This document shows, in pieces, positions 6,860-12,346 of a stretch of DNA of 22,618 bases. Location: IMG/VR virus record IMGVR_UViG_3300021181_000043, positions 1 to 22,618 of that record; one strand, written 5' to 3'. Position 1 is the first letter of the stretch, and the number at the start of each line of letters is the position of its first letter. This stretch comes from a virus. Made by a program: the position numbers and the translations under genes. The notes under the pieces are model-generated. The model did not search any database. It was not told the DNA's origin and worked only from the letters and a program-made list of their open reading frames with translations.

Positions 6860-7078
6860 TCAAACCTCCAATCGTCCATCTTCGAGCAACCTAGTGATCG
6901 AATCGAGAACGATGGAGCGTCGCATCCATTGCTTGGCGAGCTTCACATCCTGCCAATTCTCAGAGATGTGGACGGACTTTTCGCTGCAGATATAAGACAG
7001 CGCGGATATAACCGATTCGAGATCGAATTTATCAATCAACAATTCCAGCTGCGTGACGTACTCTTTGTCTAGTTCCAT
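6860..7078 (-). CDS. Small hypothetical protein (72 aa)
   Basis: This 72-aa, largely helical, acidic protein begins MELDKEYVTQLELLIDKFDL and ends RSIVLDSITRLLEDGRLEV. It carries the segment LESVISALSYICSEKSVHI, which occurs in small uncharacterised phage and bacterial proteins that I know only as hypothetical. AAGGA lies 9 nt before the ATG. It sits tightly between two other operon members, with 1-2 nt gaps. No catalytic motif, membrane segment or metal site is visible. Confidence 0.75.
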   Translation of the reverse strand: MELDKEYVTQLELLIDKFDLESVISALSYICSEKSVHISENWQDVKLAKQWMRRSIVLDSITRLLEDGRLEV

Positions 7079-7079
7079 G

Positions 7080-7304
7080 TCAGTGGTCCTTCCTGTTAGC
7101 TATTTCGCGCAGTTCTTTAGTAGACAGACTCTTCATATCAGCCAAAGCTTCCAACAGAGTCGTGGCTATCTTAGCCTTAACATCCGTCGTGAACTCGGTT
7201 AATGAATCTTGGAGGGCTTCCATCCCTTTATCGGGATCAGACATGGCGATGATACAAGCAGCGGCTTTTGTCACCGCCTCGTTATACAAATTACGCGCTT
7301 TCAT
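7080..7304 (-). CDS. Small helical hypothetical protein (74 aa)
   Basis: This is a 74-aa all-helical protein (MKARNLYNEAVTKAAACIIA at the start, LLEALADMKSLSTKELREIA near the end). ATG 7302-7304 was chosen because GGAGG lies 5 nt upstream; the longer frame starts at a TTG inside that ribosome binding site. The stop of the membrane protein upstream lies within the same stretch (GGAGGCTAATATG), so translation is coupled. No family is recognised. It may be a bundle-forming partner of a neighbour, but no evidence fixes its role. Confidence 0.75.
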   Translation of the reverse strand: MKARNLYNEAVTKAAACIIAMSDPDKGMEALQDSLTEFTTDVKAKIATTLLEALADMKSLSTKELREIANRKDH

Positions 7305-7305
7305 A

Positions 7306-7578
7306 TTAGCCTCCAAACAGTTTTGCGATGAAGTATGCTGCGGTGCACAACATTGCGATGTAGGCGATGCCGGTGAATACAGTGGCTAAAGTTAGCGATT
7401 CGTCGCTCCATCGCCAGTGCTTCGGTGGATCGGGCGGGCGCTTGTGCATGCCTAATCGTTCATGAACGCTCCAAGCGTCTCCGGGCAACATTTCGGATTC
7501 TTGCTCGGTGATTCGCTGCCCCGTTGCGGAATCGAGCTTCTTAGCAGCGGCGAATTGCTGCCATTCTTTCTCTGTCAT
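7306..7578 (-). CDS. Small single-pass membrane protein
   Basis: This 90-aa protein has a soluble, charged N-terminal part (MTEKEWQQFAAAKKLDSATG) and one C-terminal transmembrane helix at about residues 62-86 (LTLATVFTGIAYIAMLCTAA). It ends with a short IAKLFGG tail, giving a tail-anchored topology. Translation should begin at ATG 7576-7578: an in-frame ATG at 7621-7623 overlaps promoter P4 and lies upstream of the likely transcript start. GGAG sits about 12 nt before the chosen ATG, a little far. It is the first gene of the P4 operon. It is unlike a typical holin because it has a single helix and sits among early regulators. Function is unknown. Confidence 0.7.
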   Translation of the reverse strand: MTEKEWQQFAAAKKLDSATGQRITEQESEMLPGDAWSVHERLGMHKRPPDPPKHWRWSDESLTLATVFTGIAYIAMLCTAAYFIAKLFGG

Positions 7579-7613
7579 GTTCACGGTGGTTCTCCAATGC
7601 TCGTGCACGCCCC

Positions 7614-7642
7614 ACATTAACACGGGACGTGCACGCTGTCAA
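7614..7642 (-). promoter_or_regulatory. Conserved phage promoter P4
   Basis: TTGACA (7637-7642), the 17-bp spacer GCGTGCACGTCCCGTGT and the -10 box TAATGT (7614-7619), minus strand, extended -10 TGT. The -10 is the least canonical of the set with P9. It heads the six-gene unit from 7578 to 5981. Confidence 0.85.
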
Positions 7643-7649
7643 TCCCTAC

Positions 7650-8399
7650 TTACTTCTGGAAGCGCTGTGAACTCATCCAATCGGCGCTCATTCGCAATTC
7701 GGTAGTGTCGGGCAGCTTGAGCACGCCGCCATTCGCGTGAACTCGCTTGGCCAGCATATTCCTGCCGGTCATTCGATAGCGCCCTTGCCAACCAGGGCTG
7801 GTTCGATTGTATTTGGTCATATCGACTTGGTTCGCCGCGAGGATAGCGTCAAGGTACTCGATATTCGTCCCTTTAGCGTTCTTGACGAGGTTGTCGATCT
7901 TCATTGCCAGTTCATCGCCGCAGGTGGTTGGATGACCGAGTTCCGCGTAGATTGCGCGGTACTTCGGTTTAACGACGCTGGCTGGCTTTTTTTCTTCCTC
8001 CTCAGGCGGCGGAATCGGCTCATCGGCGGCAGCGTCCCATTCGGTGTTCCACTGCTCAGCTCTTGGGTCATCCTCAGCAAATGGACAATCGCCTGCGACG
8101 TAGCCCTTGTGGTATGCCTGCTTGCCGTTGGTAGGAACGCCCTCGATTGTGTGAACCGGATCCTCAATGAATCTGGCCATCACTTCTTTCTGAAGCCTTA
8201 CCGCCGCGTGGTCGGCTGTGTCGTCTTGATACGCCATGTTCTGCGCCTGTTCCATCAATTCGATAGCTTCCTTGCCATTGGCAGCGAATATCTCTAGGTT
8301 ACGCTCGGGCCAGAACGCACGAATTTGGTTGTCCTGCAGAGTGAGTTGAACGCCGATTCTGGCGGCCTTCTTGACATAAGTGTGGTGCAGTGTTTTCAT
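7650..8399 (-). CDS. Rmf/CrpP-like motif fused to recurring domain, copy B
   Basis: This 249-aa protein has three parts. Residues 1-75 are a small alpha/beta region of unknown type. Residues 92-125 (GKQAYHKGYVAGDCPFAEDD, then RAEQWNTEWDAA) resemble the Rmf/CrpP family: an A-Y--G--AG start, a short polar linker and an R--W---W end. Rmf dimerises ribosomes in stationary phase. A Pro/Glu linker follows. Residues 143-230 are a full copy of the recurring domain: KPKYRAIYAELG, CGDELAMKIDN, ILAANQVD, and NRTSPGWQGRYRMTGRNMLA. It is the only gene of its unit, 25 nt after promoter P5, with GGAGG 5 nt before the ATG. The fusion hints that the recurring domain works on ribosomes or RNA, but that is inference. 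Confidence 0.75.
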   Translation of the reverse strand: MKTLHHTYVKKAARIGVQLTLQDNQIRAFWPERNLEIFAANGKEAIELMEQAQNMAYQDDTADHAAVRLQKEVMARFIEDPVHTIEGVPTNGKQAYHKGYVAGDCPFAEDDPRAEQWNTEWDAAADEPIPPPEEEEKKPASVVKPKYRAIYAELGHPTTCGDELAMKIDNLVKNAKGTNIEYLDAILAANQVDMTKYNRTSPGWQGRYRMTGRNMLAKRVHANGGVLKLPDTTELRMSADWMSSQRFQK

Positions 8400-8423
8400 T
8401 AGAGCCTCCGTGTGAACCTGCGA

Positions 8424-8452
8424 ATTCTAGCATGACCGCAGGTTCCTGTCAA
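8424..8452 (-). promoter_or_regulatory. Conserved phage promoter P5
   Basis: TTGACA (8447-8452), the 17-bp spacer GGAACCTGCGGTCATGC and the -10 box TAGAAT (8424-8429), minus strand. The extended -10 TGC is kept, but the preceding G found in all others is A here. It drives the 249-aa gene. Confidence 0.88.
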
Positions 8453-8464
8453 GATGCGTTTCGA

Positions 8465-8734
8465 CTACTGCCATTCCGGTACCAACGCGCCGAATTCTGG
8501 CCAATCGCGTTTCACAATGGGGTCGTAGCCTGTTCGATAGCCCCGCGTATTCACGAATTCCTCTATGAACGCTGCCGCCTCTTCATGCCCATTGTCGCGG
8601 GCGAGTTTGCAGAGATAACGCTGCCGCTTGGTGACTGGTGTTCGCGGCTTACGGCGCGGCGGATCAGGGATGACCTTAGCCTCCGTCACAAACACCGAAT
8701 TCCCGATCACTTCTAGTTCGATGTGCACTTTCAT
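8465..8734 (-). CDS. Hypothetical protein (89 aa)
   Basis: This 89-aa protein begins with a beta-rich stretch (MKVHIELEVIGNSVFVTEAK). A very basic, Pro-rich linker follows (PDPPRRKPRTPVTKRQR), then a helical C-terminal half (LARDNGHEEAAAFIEEFVN). The basic linker could contact nucleic acid. ATG 8732-8734 overlaps the stop of the upstream gene (ATGA, 4 nt), with a GGAGGACGGAGA ribosome binding region before it. It is the last of three genes under P6, followed by P5. I recognise no family. Confidence 0.72.
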   Translation of the reverse strand: MKVHIELEVIGNSVFVTEAKVIPDPPRRKPRTPVTKRQRYLCKLARDNGHEEAAAFIEEFVNTRGYRTGYDPIVKRDWPEFGALVPEWQ

Positions 8735-9048
8735 TCTCCGTCCTCCTTGGTGTGGAAATCAACGACGATTCTCTTCATGTCGGCCTCGTCTTTCGGATCG
8801 ACGGCAAGTTCGTGCGGGAACGTGACGCCCTTGCCGCGGATCCATTCCATGTTTATGCAATCGCCGCCGTCTGTGATAATGACGCGTTCGGTGATGCCCA
8901 CGCGGCTTGCGACGTTGTTAGTGTAGTGGTGAAACGCTTTTACTGCCTCCTCTCCTGAGACGAATTCGCGGACCTTTTCCTGCCCGCCTCCTTTGAAGAA
9001 CTGGTAGACGCTGAATTCATTAGTGTTCATGACTTTATACTCCGCCAT
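8731..9048 (-). CDS. Hypothetical protein (105 aa)
   Basis: This is a 105-aa soluble protein, probably alpha/beta (EYKVMNTNEFSVYQFFKGGG, then SGEEAVKAFHHYTNNVASR, then GITERVIITDGGDCINMEW). The ending is acidic (DEADMKRIVVDFHTKEDGE). No catalytic motif is visible. ATG 9046-9048 lies inside the 3' end of the SWIM-finger gene (22-nt overlap), with GGAG 8 nt upstream within that gene. Its own stop overlaps the next ATG, so the three-gene unit is translationally coupled. The partnership with a SWIM protein suggests a nucleic-acid context but does not show it. Confidence 0.72.
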   Translation of the reverse strand: MAEYKVMNTNEFSVYQFFKGGGQEKVREFVSGEEAVKAFHHYTNNVASRVGITERVIITDGGDCINMEWIRGKGVTFPHELAVDPKDEADMKRIVVDFHTKEDGE

Positions 9049-9296
9049 CGCTTTGGCTCCACTTTCTCATCGTAATTGAAACGCCAGTCCGAATCGATAC
9101 GCTTTTTGTCCTGGAAGATGCGCACCATTTGTCGATGGCGGCAGTCTTGCTTATTGCTCGCATAACAGGTGCACGTGTCACCCTTGAAGTCTTGAGTGAC
9201 GAAGTAAACGTCCCCCTCGCCGCCGAGCTTGTCATACTTTGTAACGGCGAACTGCCCGTTATACCGACTCACCGAATATGTGTCACCCTTTGCCAT
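9027..9296 (-). CDS. Small SWIM-type zinc-finger protein
   Basis: This 89-aa protein contains the metal ligands of a SWIM finger: C42 and C44 in GDTCTCYASN, then C52 and H54 in KQDCRHRQM, a C-x-C...C-x-H pattern. SWIM fingers bind DNA or protein partners and occur in recombination factors and transposases. The rest is a small beta-rich scaffold (TYSVSRYNGQFAVTKY, DVYFVTQDF). ATG 9294-9296 was chosen over one eleven codons upstream because AGGAGACAGG sits just before it and the upstream ATG overlaps the transcript start of P6. It is the first gene of the P6 unit. A DNA-binding or recombination role is inferred from the finger alone. Confidence 0.78.
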   Translation of the reverse strand: MAKGDTYSVSRYNGQFAVTKYDKLGGEGDVYFVTQDFKGDTCTCYASNKQDCRHRQMVRIFQDKKRIDSDWRFNYDEKVEPKRWRSIKS

Positions 9297-9319
9297 TCCT
9301 GTCTCCTGTGAACTCGTCC

Positions 9320-9348
9320 ATTTTAACACGGCGCGGGATCGCTGTCAA
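9320..9348 (-). promoter_or_regulatory. Conserved phage promoter P6
   Basis: TTGACA (9343-9348), the 17-bp spacer GCGATCCCGCGCCGTGT and the -10 box TAAAAT (9320-9325), minus strand, extended -10 TGT. It drives the SWIM-finger unit (9296 to 8465). Confidence 0.9.
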
Positions 9349-9357
9349 GATTCGATT

Positions 9358-9930
9358 CTACCGAGAATTTCGTAAACGCCGTTTACAGATTGTCAAGCTC
9401 ATCCGGAAACGCAGCAAAATAACGCAGAACATCGTTGATCGTTTCCCACGGCTCGTCTGTGTTCTTGGTCCAACAGTTGAATTTGGGGTACCAATATTGG
9501 AATCCGCCCCTTCAGCTACTGTGGCGTCTGGGTCAGCTTTGAGAATTTCATCTACGTGCTTAATTTTTACAGCAACTGGCGCGCCCTTTGAATTCTTGAG
9601 ATAGTAAGTGCCTGGGCCGGTATCTACGTAATACTCAGGAATGTGCGGATTGCGTGTGCCGCGTTCCATCCGCGCGTTTTCGATTCGCTTCTCGATGTCG
9701 ATCTTCTCTGAATATTGGCCCCACATTCGCTCGACGCCCAGGTTGTTTGATTCCCTGAATACGTCTTTGTAATGGCGCGACCTACCATTCGCGCGACAGA
9801 TCTTGCCTATCGTCTCTTCGTTCACGCCGAATGCGAGCGCTAGTTCTGGGTAGTTATACGATTTATGCCAATGCCCAGCGAAGATTGCGCAACGCGCAGC
9901 GAATGTAAGCTTAGTTCTGTAAGGATTCAC
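9358..9930 (-). CDS. Helix-turn-helix protein with apparent frameshift near its 3' end
   Basis: The open frame encodes 190 aa. Residues 8-60 form a helix-turn-helix unit (LTFAARCAIFAGHWHKSYNY, ELALAFGVNEETIGKIC) related to the gene just upstream. The start is GTG 9928-9930, in a GTGA overlap with that gene, with AGGAG 7 nt before. The last 35 residues (ending RMSLTICKRRLRNSR) look unlike a natural protein. A -1 shift at the GGGG run 9507-9510 instead reads GGFQYWYPKFNCWTKNTDEP and ends YFAAFPDELDNL with TAA at 9383-9385, a far more protein-like tail. The shift can occur only there, because a TGA closes the -1 frame just upstream. This is either a programmed -1 shift, a mutation or a sequencing deletion. 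The DNA target is unknown. Confidence 0.72.
   Translation of the reverse strand: MNPYRTKLTFAARCAIFAGHWHKSYNYPELALAFGVNEETIGKICRANGRSRHYKDVFRESNNLGVERMWGQYSEKIDIEKRIENARMERGTRNPHIPEYYVDTGPGTYYLKNSKGAPVAVKIKHVDEILKADPDATVAEGADSNIGTPNSTVGPRTQTSRGKRSTMFCVILLRFRMSLTICKRRLRNSR
9372..9386. repeat. Inverted repeat upstream of P6
   Basis: GTAAACG and CGTTTAC are perfect 7-nt arms around one base. The centre lies about 31 bp upstream of the -35 box of P6, in operator-like position. If the neighbouring gene ends at 9383 in its shifted frame, the element is largely intergenic. A role in regulating P6 is a guess. Confidence 0.35.
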
Positions 9931-10190
9931 GCTAGCTCTCCTTTATACTTTTCGTACATAGCTTCTAAGCCTAGAGCCTGAAATTCTTGCCACGCGAATT
10001 TGTAGCTGTGCGGATGCGCTCCGGCTATCATTGCGATCGTGGCTGGCGAGACGTTAAAATGATACGCGAGACTTTCCATAAACAATCGGTCTTCTGGAGA
10101 CGGGTGTTTAGGCTTCATGCCTTCGCGTTTGTTGCACGCAGCGAATATAGCAAACTGTTGCGGTAGTGTCAATTTATTAGCTGTCGCCAT
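9927..10190 (-). CDS. Small helix-turn-helix protein, paralogue of the downstream gene
   Basis: This 87-aa protein aligns with the N-terminal part of the downstream gene. LTLPQQFAIFAACNKREGM matches its LTFAARCAIFAG segment, YHFNVSPATIAMIAGAHPHS matches its AFGVNEETIGKICRANGRS segment, and both end in a G-x-E-x-M motif (FQALGLEAMYEKY here). A helix-turn-helix therefore probably lies at residues 43-66. ATG 10188-10190 has TGGAG 6 nt upstream and follows promoter P7 by 33 nt. The pair looks like a tandem duplication in which one copy gained a longer C-terminus. Binding to promoters of this phage is plausible but unproven. Confidence 0.72.
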   Translation of the reverse strand: MATANKLTLPQQFAIFAACNKREGMKPKHPSPEDRLFMESLAYHFNVSPATIAMIAGAHPHSYKFAWQEFQALGLEAMYEKYKGELA

Positions 10191-10222
10191 TTTTGACTCC
10201 AGTGTGTGTCGCCCCTGTGGCT

Positions 10223-10251
10223 ATTTTACCACAGGGGGCGCACGGTGTCAA
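10223..10251 (-). promoter_or_regulatory. Conserved phage promoter P7
   Basis: TTGACA (10246-10251), the 17-bp spacer CCGTGCGCCCCCTGTGG and the -10 box TAAAAT (10223-10228), minus strand, extended -10 TGG. It drives the two related helix-turn-helix genes. Confidence 0.9.
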
Positions 10252-10254
10252 GTC

Positions 10255-10518
10255 CTATTTGCGCATGTGCTGTTCGGCTAGTCGGTTCAGCTGGCGCTTG
10301 TATTCCTCGGGGAGCTTGTTCCAGAACTTGCTCAACGGCGAATCGAAGGTAGGTTCTTCAAATCGCGCCTCTCCGTCGCTTGTGTGAATCGGCTCCTGCA
10401 GTGGAACGATGCGTTCCCACAGGAAGCGATAGATCGAATCGGGAACGCCATCGAGGCATTCGGCGACTTCATCGGCGCGCCAGCAGGTGAATAGACCGTG
10501 TCGTTTGATTCGGCTCAT
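10255..10518 (-). CDS. Hypothetical protein (87 aa)
   Basis: This 87-aa protein begins MSRIKRHGLFTCWRADEVAE and continues with helical segments (PDSIYRFLWERIVPL, FWNKLPEEYKRQLNRLAEQH). The longer upstream extension of the frame is Arg-rich and out of register with the operon, so ATG 10516-10518 is taken. AGGAG lies 8 nt before it, and it forms an ATGA overlap with the gene upstream. It is the last gene of the four-gene P8 unit. No family is recognised and no metal or catalytic motif is evident. Confidence 0.72.
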   Translation of the reverse strand: MSRIKRHGLFTCWRADEVAECLDGVPDSIYRFLWERIVPLQEPIHTSDGEARFEEPTFDSPLSKFWNKLPEEYKRQLNRLAEQHMRK

Positions 10519-10757
10519 ATTGTGATCTCCTGTGCGAATAGACGCATCTTGTCGGTTCCCCACCCGCGAATGGCCTCGCCATCTTCGACTGACTCGTTCC
10601 AAGCTTGTTTCAAATCCACCGAATCGTCCACGATTCCGGCTTCCCACATGGAACGGAGGTTCGCTATGGCTTGCTCTTTGGTGCCGCCCGTTCCGACGTC
10701 ACCCAAGCCATAAGCAACGGTGTCGTTGTCCATCAGATAAGCAATCCACTTTTTCAT
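10515..10757 (-). CDS. Hypothetical protein (80 aa)
   Basis: This 80-aa, acidic, soluble protein begins MKKWIAYLMDNDTVAYGLGD and contains GTKEQAIANLRSMWEAGIVD. The pattern of a beta start and then a GT.EEAI.N..-like helix is common among small phage proteins resembling HicB or DUF-type single domains, but I cannot assign one. ATG 10755-10757 overlaps the stop of the gene upstream (ATGA), with AGGGG about 7 nt before. Both neighbours are coupled to it by 4-nt overlaps, so the unit is probably made at similar levels. Confidence 0.7.
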   Translation of the reverse strand: MKKWIAYLMDNDTVAYGLGDVGTGGTKEQAIANLRSMWEAGIVDDSVDLKQAWNESVEDGEAIRGWGTDKMRLFAQEITI

Positions 10758-10957
10758 TTCGGTGCCCCTGTGTGTTCCGGGAAGACAACGCGCAAGCTGA
10801 TGATTTCCAGCTCTGGCATTAGTTCCTCTGCGTCAGCGAATTTGCGTGCGTCCTGGTATGCTTCGTCATTTAGACAAAACTCCACGGCTTGCATTAGTTG
10901 CTCGATCGTGTGGTCGTTGCCGTCCACTTCGATCTCTACTGGAACAATGAGCTTCAT
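10754..10957 (-). CDS. Hypothetical protein (67 aa)
   Basis: This small 67-aa acidic protein begins MKLIVPVEIEVDGNDHTIEQ, a beta-strand pair leading into helices (MQAVEFCLNDEAYQDARKF), and ends in another strand (LEIISLRVVFPEH). The compact alpha/beta order suggests a single folded domain. GAGGA lies 8 nt before ATG 10955-10957 and overlaps the stop of the gene upstream. Its own stop overlaps the next start. No recognised family. Confidence 0.7.
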   Translation of the reverse strand: MKLIVPVEIEVDGNDHTIEQLMQAVEFCLNDEAYQDARKFADAEELMPELEIISLRVVFPEHTGAPK

Positions 10958-10961
10958 CGAA

Positions 10962-11186
10962 TTAGTCCTCTTTCCATGGCGTGGTGAGCTTGAAGCGATC
11001 GAATAACTCCTCGATTGCTCCGTGGTCGTGTTCAGCGAGGGCGGTGAATAGAATGTCCATGTCGTTTGCTGTCGGTGCCTCGGCGGATTGCCAGAAAGTC
11101 ATGGCAGCTTCAGTTAGTTCTTGCACTGTCTCTTGCACCATCTCGGTGTGTGCTGGGAAGAATTTGGAGTTGTCGTCATTTGTCAT
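10962..11186 (-). CDS. Small acidic hypothetical protein (74 aa)
   Basis: This 74-aa acidic helical protein begins MTNDDNSKFFPAHTEMVQET and ends AIEELFDRFKLTTPWKED. It is the first gene of the P8 unit, 41 nt from the -10 box, with CGGAG about 7 nt before ATG 11184-11186. It has no membrane segment, cysteine or catalytic motif. The high acidity and small size are seen in some DNA-mimic or inhibitor proteins of phages, but no specific similarity supports that here. Confidence 0.7.
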   Translation of the reverse strand: MTNDDNSKFFPAHTEMVQETVQELTEAAMTFWQSAEAPTANDMDILFTALAEHDHGAIEELFDRFKLTTPWKED

Positions 11187-11226
11187 CTAGGCGCTCCGTT
11201 GTGTACGGCGCTCGGGCCGTGAGTGA

Positions 11227-11255
11227 ATTGTACCACAGCGGGGCGGCTCTGTCAA
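11227..11255 (-). promoter_or_regulatory. Conserved phage promoter P8
   Basis: TTGACA (11250-11255), the 17-bp spacer GAGCCGCCCCGCTGTGG and the -10 box TACAAT (11227-11232), minus strand, extended -10 TGG. It drives the four-gene unit 11186 to 10255. Confidence 0.9.
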
Positions 11256-11736
11256 TCCTCGCTTGCCGCAGCGAATACAGAAGGGACCGGAGGCGGAATT
11301 CGTAGAGGTCGTTCTGTGTATCGCCAATAAGGAGTGCGCCGTGTAAGTTTGTGTGTGTCTTTTTTTCGGGGTACGGGGTAAGAACGCGGGATGGAGGGGT
11401 AGGTGCAATGTCGTAACATCGTAAGGCGGGGAGCTTCGGGGGCGGCGGGCGGCGCGGGGGGATCTCTTCGCAGGTACCCCGAACAAAAGCCACGCACGAA
11501 TCGCCACAGCCGCACGCCTAATTCTGCTTACGCCTCTATTTCCGCCTCTACCTCTAAGTCTCATTCGCCCTCTTCGGCGTGGTTCTAGAACAAGGCGAAT
11601 CGATAAGCGCAGCTCGCCGAGCGGAGGCGGAAGGATAAGTATAAGGAGAAGCGCAGGCGGAACGCCGCACACATACGCGAATGCCCCAGCTTGCGCCAGG
11701 GCATTCAGTGTTCTCAGTTGGCGTAGAAGAGAACGA
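11256..11736. other. Non-coding region with G-rich tracts and nested inverted repeats
   Basis: No convincing gene lies here; the open frames are Arg/Pro-rich with no ribosome binding site. A TTTTTTT run (11360-11366) precedes a G-rich zone. Two potential G-quadruplex motifs follow on the plus strand: runs at 11368-11371, 11375-11378, 11388-11390 and 11396-11399; and at 11428-11431, 11438-11442, 11447-11449 and 11456-11461. Nested inverted repeats come next: TTCCGCCTC/GAGGCGGAA (11540-11548 with 11624-11632) and ATTCGCC/GGCGAAT (11563-11569 with 11594-11600). The palindrome GTTCTAGAAC (11582-11591) lies inside them. In a genome with almost no spare space this could be a replication origin, a packaging site or a structured RNA. 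Confidence 0.55.
11540..11632. repeat. Nested inverted repeats around a 10-bp palindrome
   Basis: The outer arms are 9 bp (11540-11548 with 11624-11632) and the inner arms 7 bp (11563-11569 with 11594-11600), both perfect. The palindrome 11582-11591 lies near the apex. Flanking DNA is pyrimidine-rich on the left and purine-rich on the right, which extends the imperfect symmetry. Confidence 0.55.
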
Positions 11737-11754
11737 CGCTCGCTATTGCGAGCG
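11737..11754 (-). terminator. Possible terminator after the 165-aa gene
   Basis: CGCTCGC and GCGAGCG (11737-11743 with 11748-11754) form a perfect 7-bp stem with a 4-nt loop, 10 nt after the stop at 11764. On the minus strand it is followed by TCGTTCTCTTCT, a moderately T-rich tail. A 20-codon open frame across it encodes a hydrophobic peptide (MGELIAWALAIASVVLFYAN) but lacks a ribosome binding site. Confidence 0.45.
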
Positions 11755-11763
11755 CCCAGGCGA

Positions 11764-12261
11764 TTAGTTCGCCCATTTGGCGAGGAATGCGGCGGCTTCT
11801 GCGTCGCCCTCGGTGGCGATCTTGTTCAGGTCGACCGTGTGTTCTGGCGTGCGGAACAGGCCCGACTTGCCGACCACGCCGCGCAGAACGAGTGAACCGC
11901 TCATTCGCACCCGGCCAACCCAGCCGTGGCTTGTGCGGTTCCAGCGCGAGTAGTCCACGCCGTTCGCGTCGAGGATCGCCTCGAAGCGCTGCAGGTCGAA
12001 CCGGCCCTGCTTGTCGCAGGTCTCGGCTTGCAACTCGCGTTGCAACCAATCGCCGTTGCCGCGCCTGCTCGCTTTGTCGGTGAGGCCGCGCGCCTTTGCC
12101 TTGTCCTGGTAGCGATGCTTGTACGCGGTCTTGACGACCGTCTTGGGCGCGGGGGCTACAACCGGCGCGTCGAGCACAACCGGTGCTTGCTCGGGTGCGG
12201 TTGCGGGGGCGCTGTGCACGATTTCGAGCACGTTGCCGCCTTTGTGTGTCTTGCGTACCAT
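11764..12261 (-). CDS. Recurring-domain protein, copy C
   Basis: This 165-aa protein has an Ala/Pro/Val-rich linker (residues 15-44) and then a copy of the domain also found at 2816-3244 and 7650-8399. Its signature is clear: AYKHRYQDKAKARG, GNGDWLQREL, FEAILDANGVD, and NRTSHGWVGRVRMSGSLVLR. The last is nearly identical in pattern to the 7650-8399 copy. ATG 12259-12261 was chosen because AGGAG lies 7 nt upstream; the longer frame begins inside the promoter. It is a single-gene unit under P9. It is the first minus-strand gene next to the divergent region and so may be expressed early. The basic, aromatic-rich core suggests nucleic-acid binding; no function is known to me. Confidence 0.78.
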   Translation of the reverse strand: MVRKTHKGGNVLEIVHSAPATAPEQAPVVLDAPVVAPAPKTVVKTAYKHRYQDKAKARGLTDKASRRGNGDWLQRELQAETCDKQGRFDLQRFEAILDANGVDYSRWNRTSHGWVGRVRMSGSLVLRGVVGKSGLFRTPEHTVDLNKIATEGDAEAAAFLAKWAN

Positions 12262-12271
12262 GGTGGTTCTC

Positions 12272-12313
12272 CTGTGGCTGGCGCTTGCGTTGTGCTCGCC
12301 GTCCCAACCACAG
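12272..12313 (-). promoter_or_regulatory. Leader hairpin touching the ribosome binding site of the 165-aa gene
   Basis: In the minus-strand transcript CTGTGGTTGG (12313-12304) can pair with CCAGCCACAG (12281-12272) through nine Watson-Crick pairs and one U-G pair. GGCG/CGCC can pair inside it. The distal arm covers the first two bases of the AGGAG site. It is a shorter parallel to the primase-helicase leader. Confidence 0.4.
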
Positions 12314-12317
12314 ACGC

Positions 12318-12346
12318 ACTCTACCACGGCGCGACCACGCTGTCAA
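12318..12346 (-). promoter_or_regulatory. Conserved phage promoter P9
   Basis: TTGACA (12341-12346), the 17-bp spacer GCGTGGTCGCGCCGTGG and the -10 box TAGAGT (12318-12323), minus strand, extended -10 TGG. It drives the 165-aa gene leftward from the divergent region. Confidence 0.88.

Noticed and set aside
11187-11672. Minus-strand frame of 161 codons in the non-coding region
   Set aside because: It is Arg/Pro/Leu-rich, has no ribosome binding site and runs into promoter P8.
11714-11776. 20-codon hydrophobic peptide MGELIAWALAIASVVLFYAN
   Set aside because: No ribosome binding site, and the bases form a terminator-like hairpin. It could be revisited if ribosome profiling shows it.
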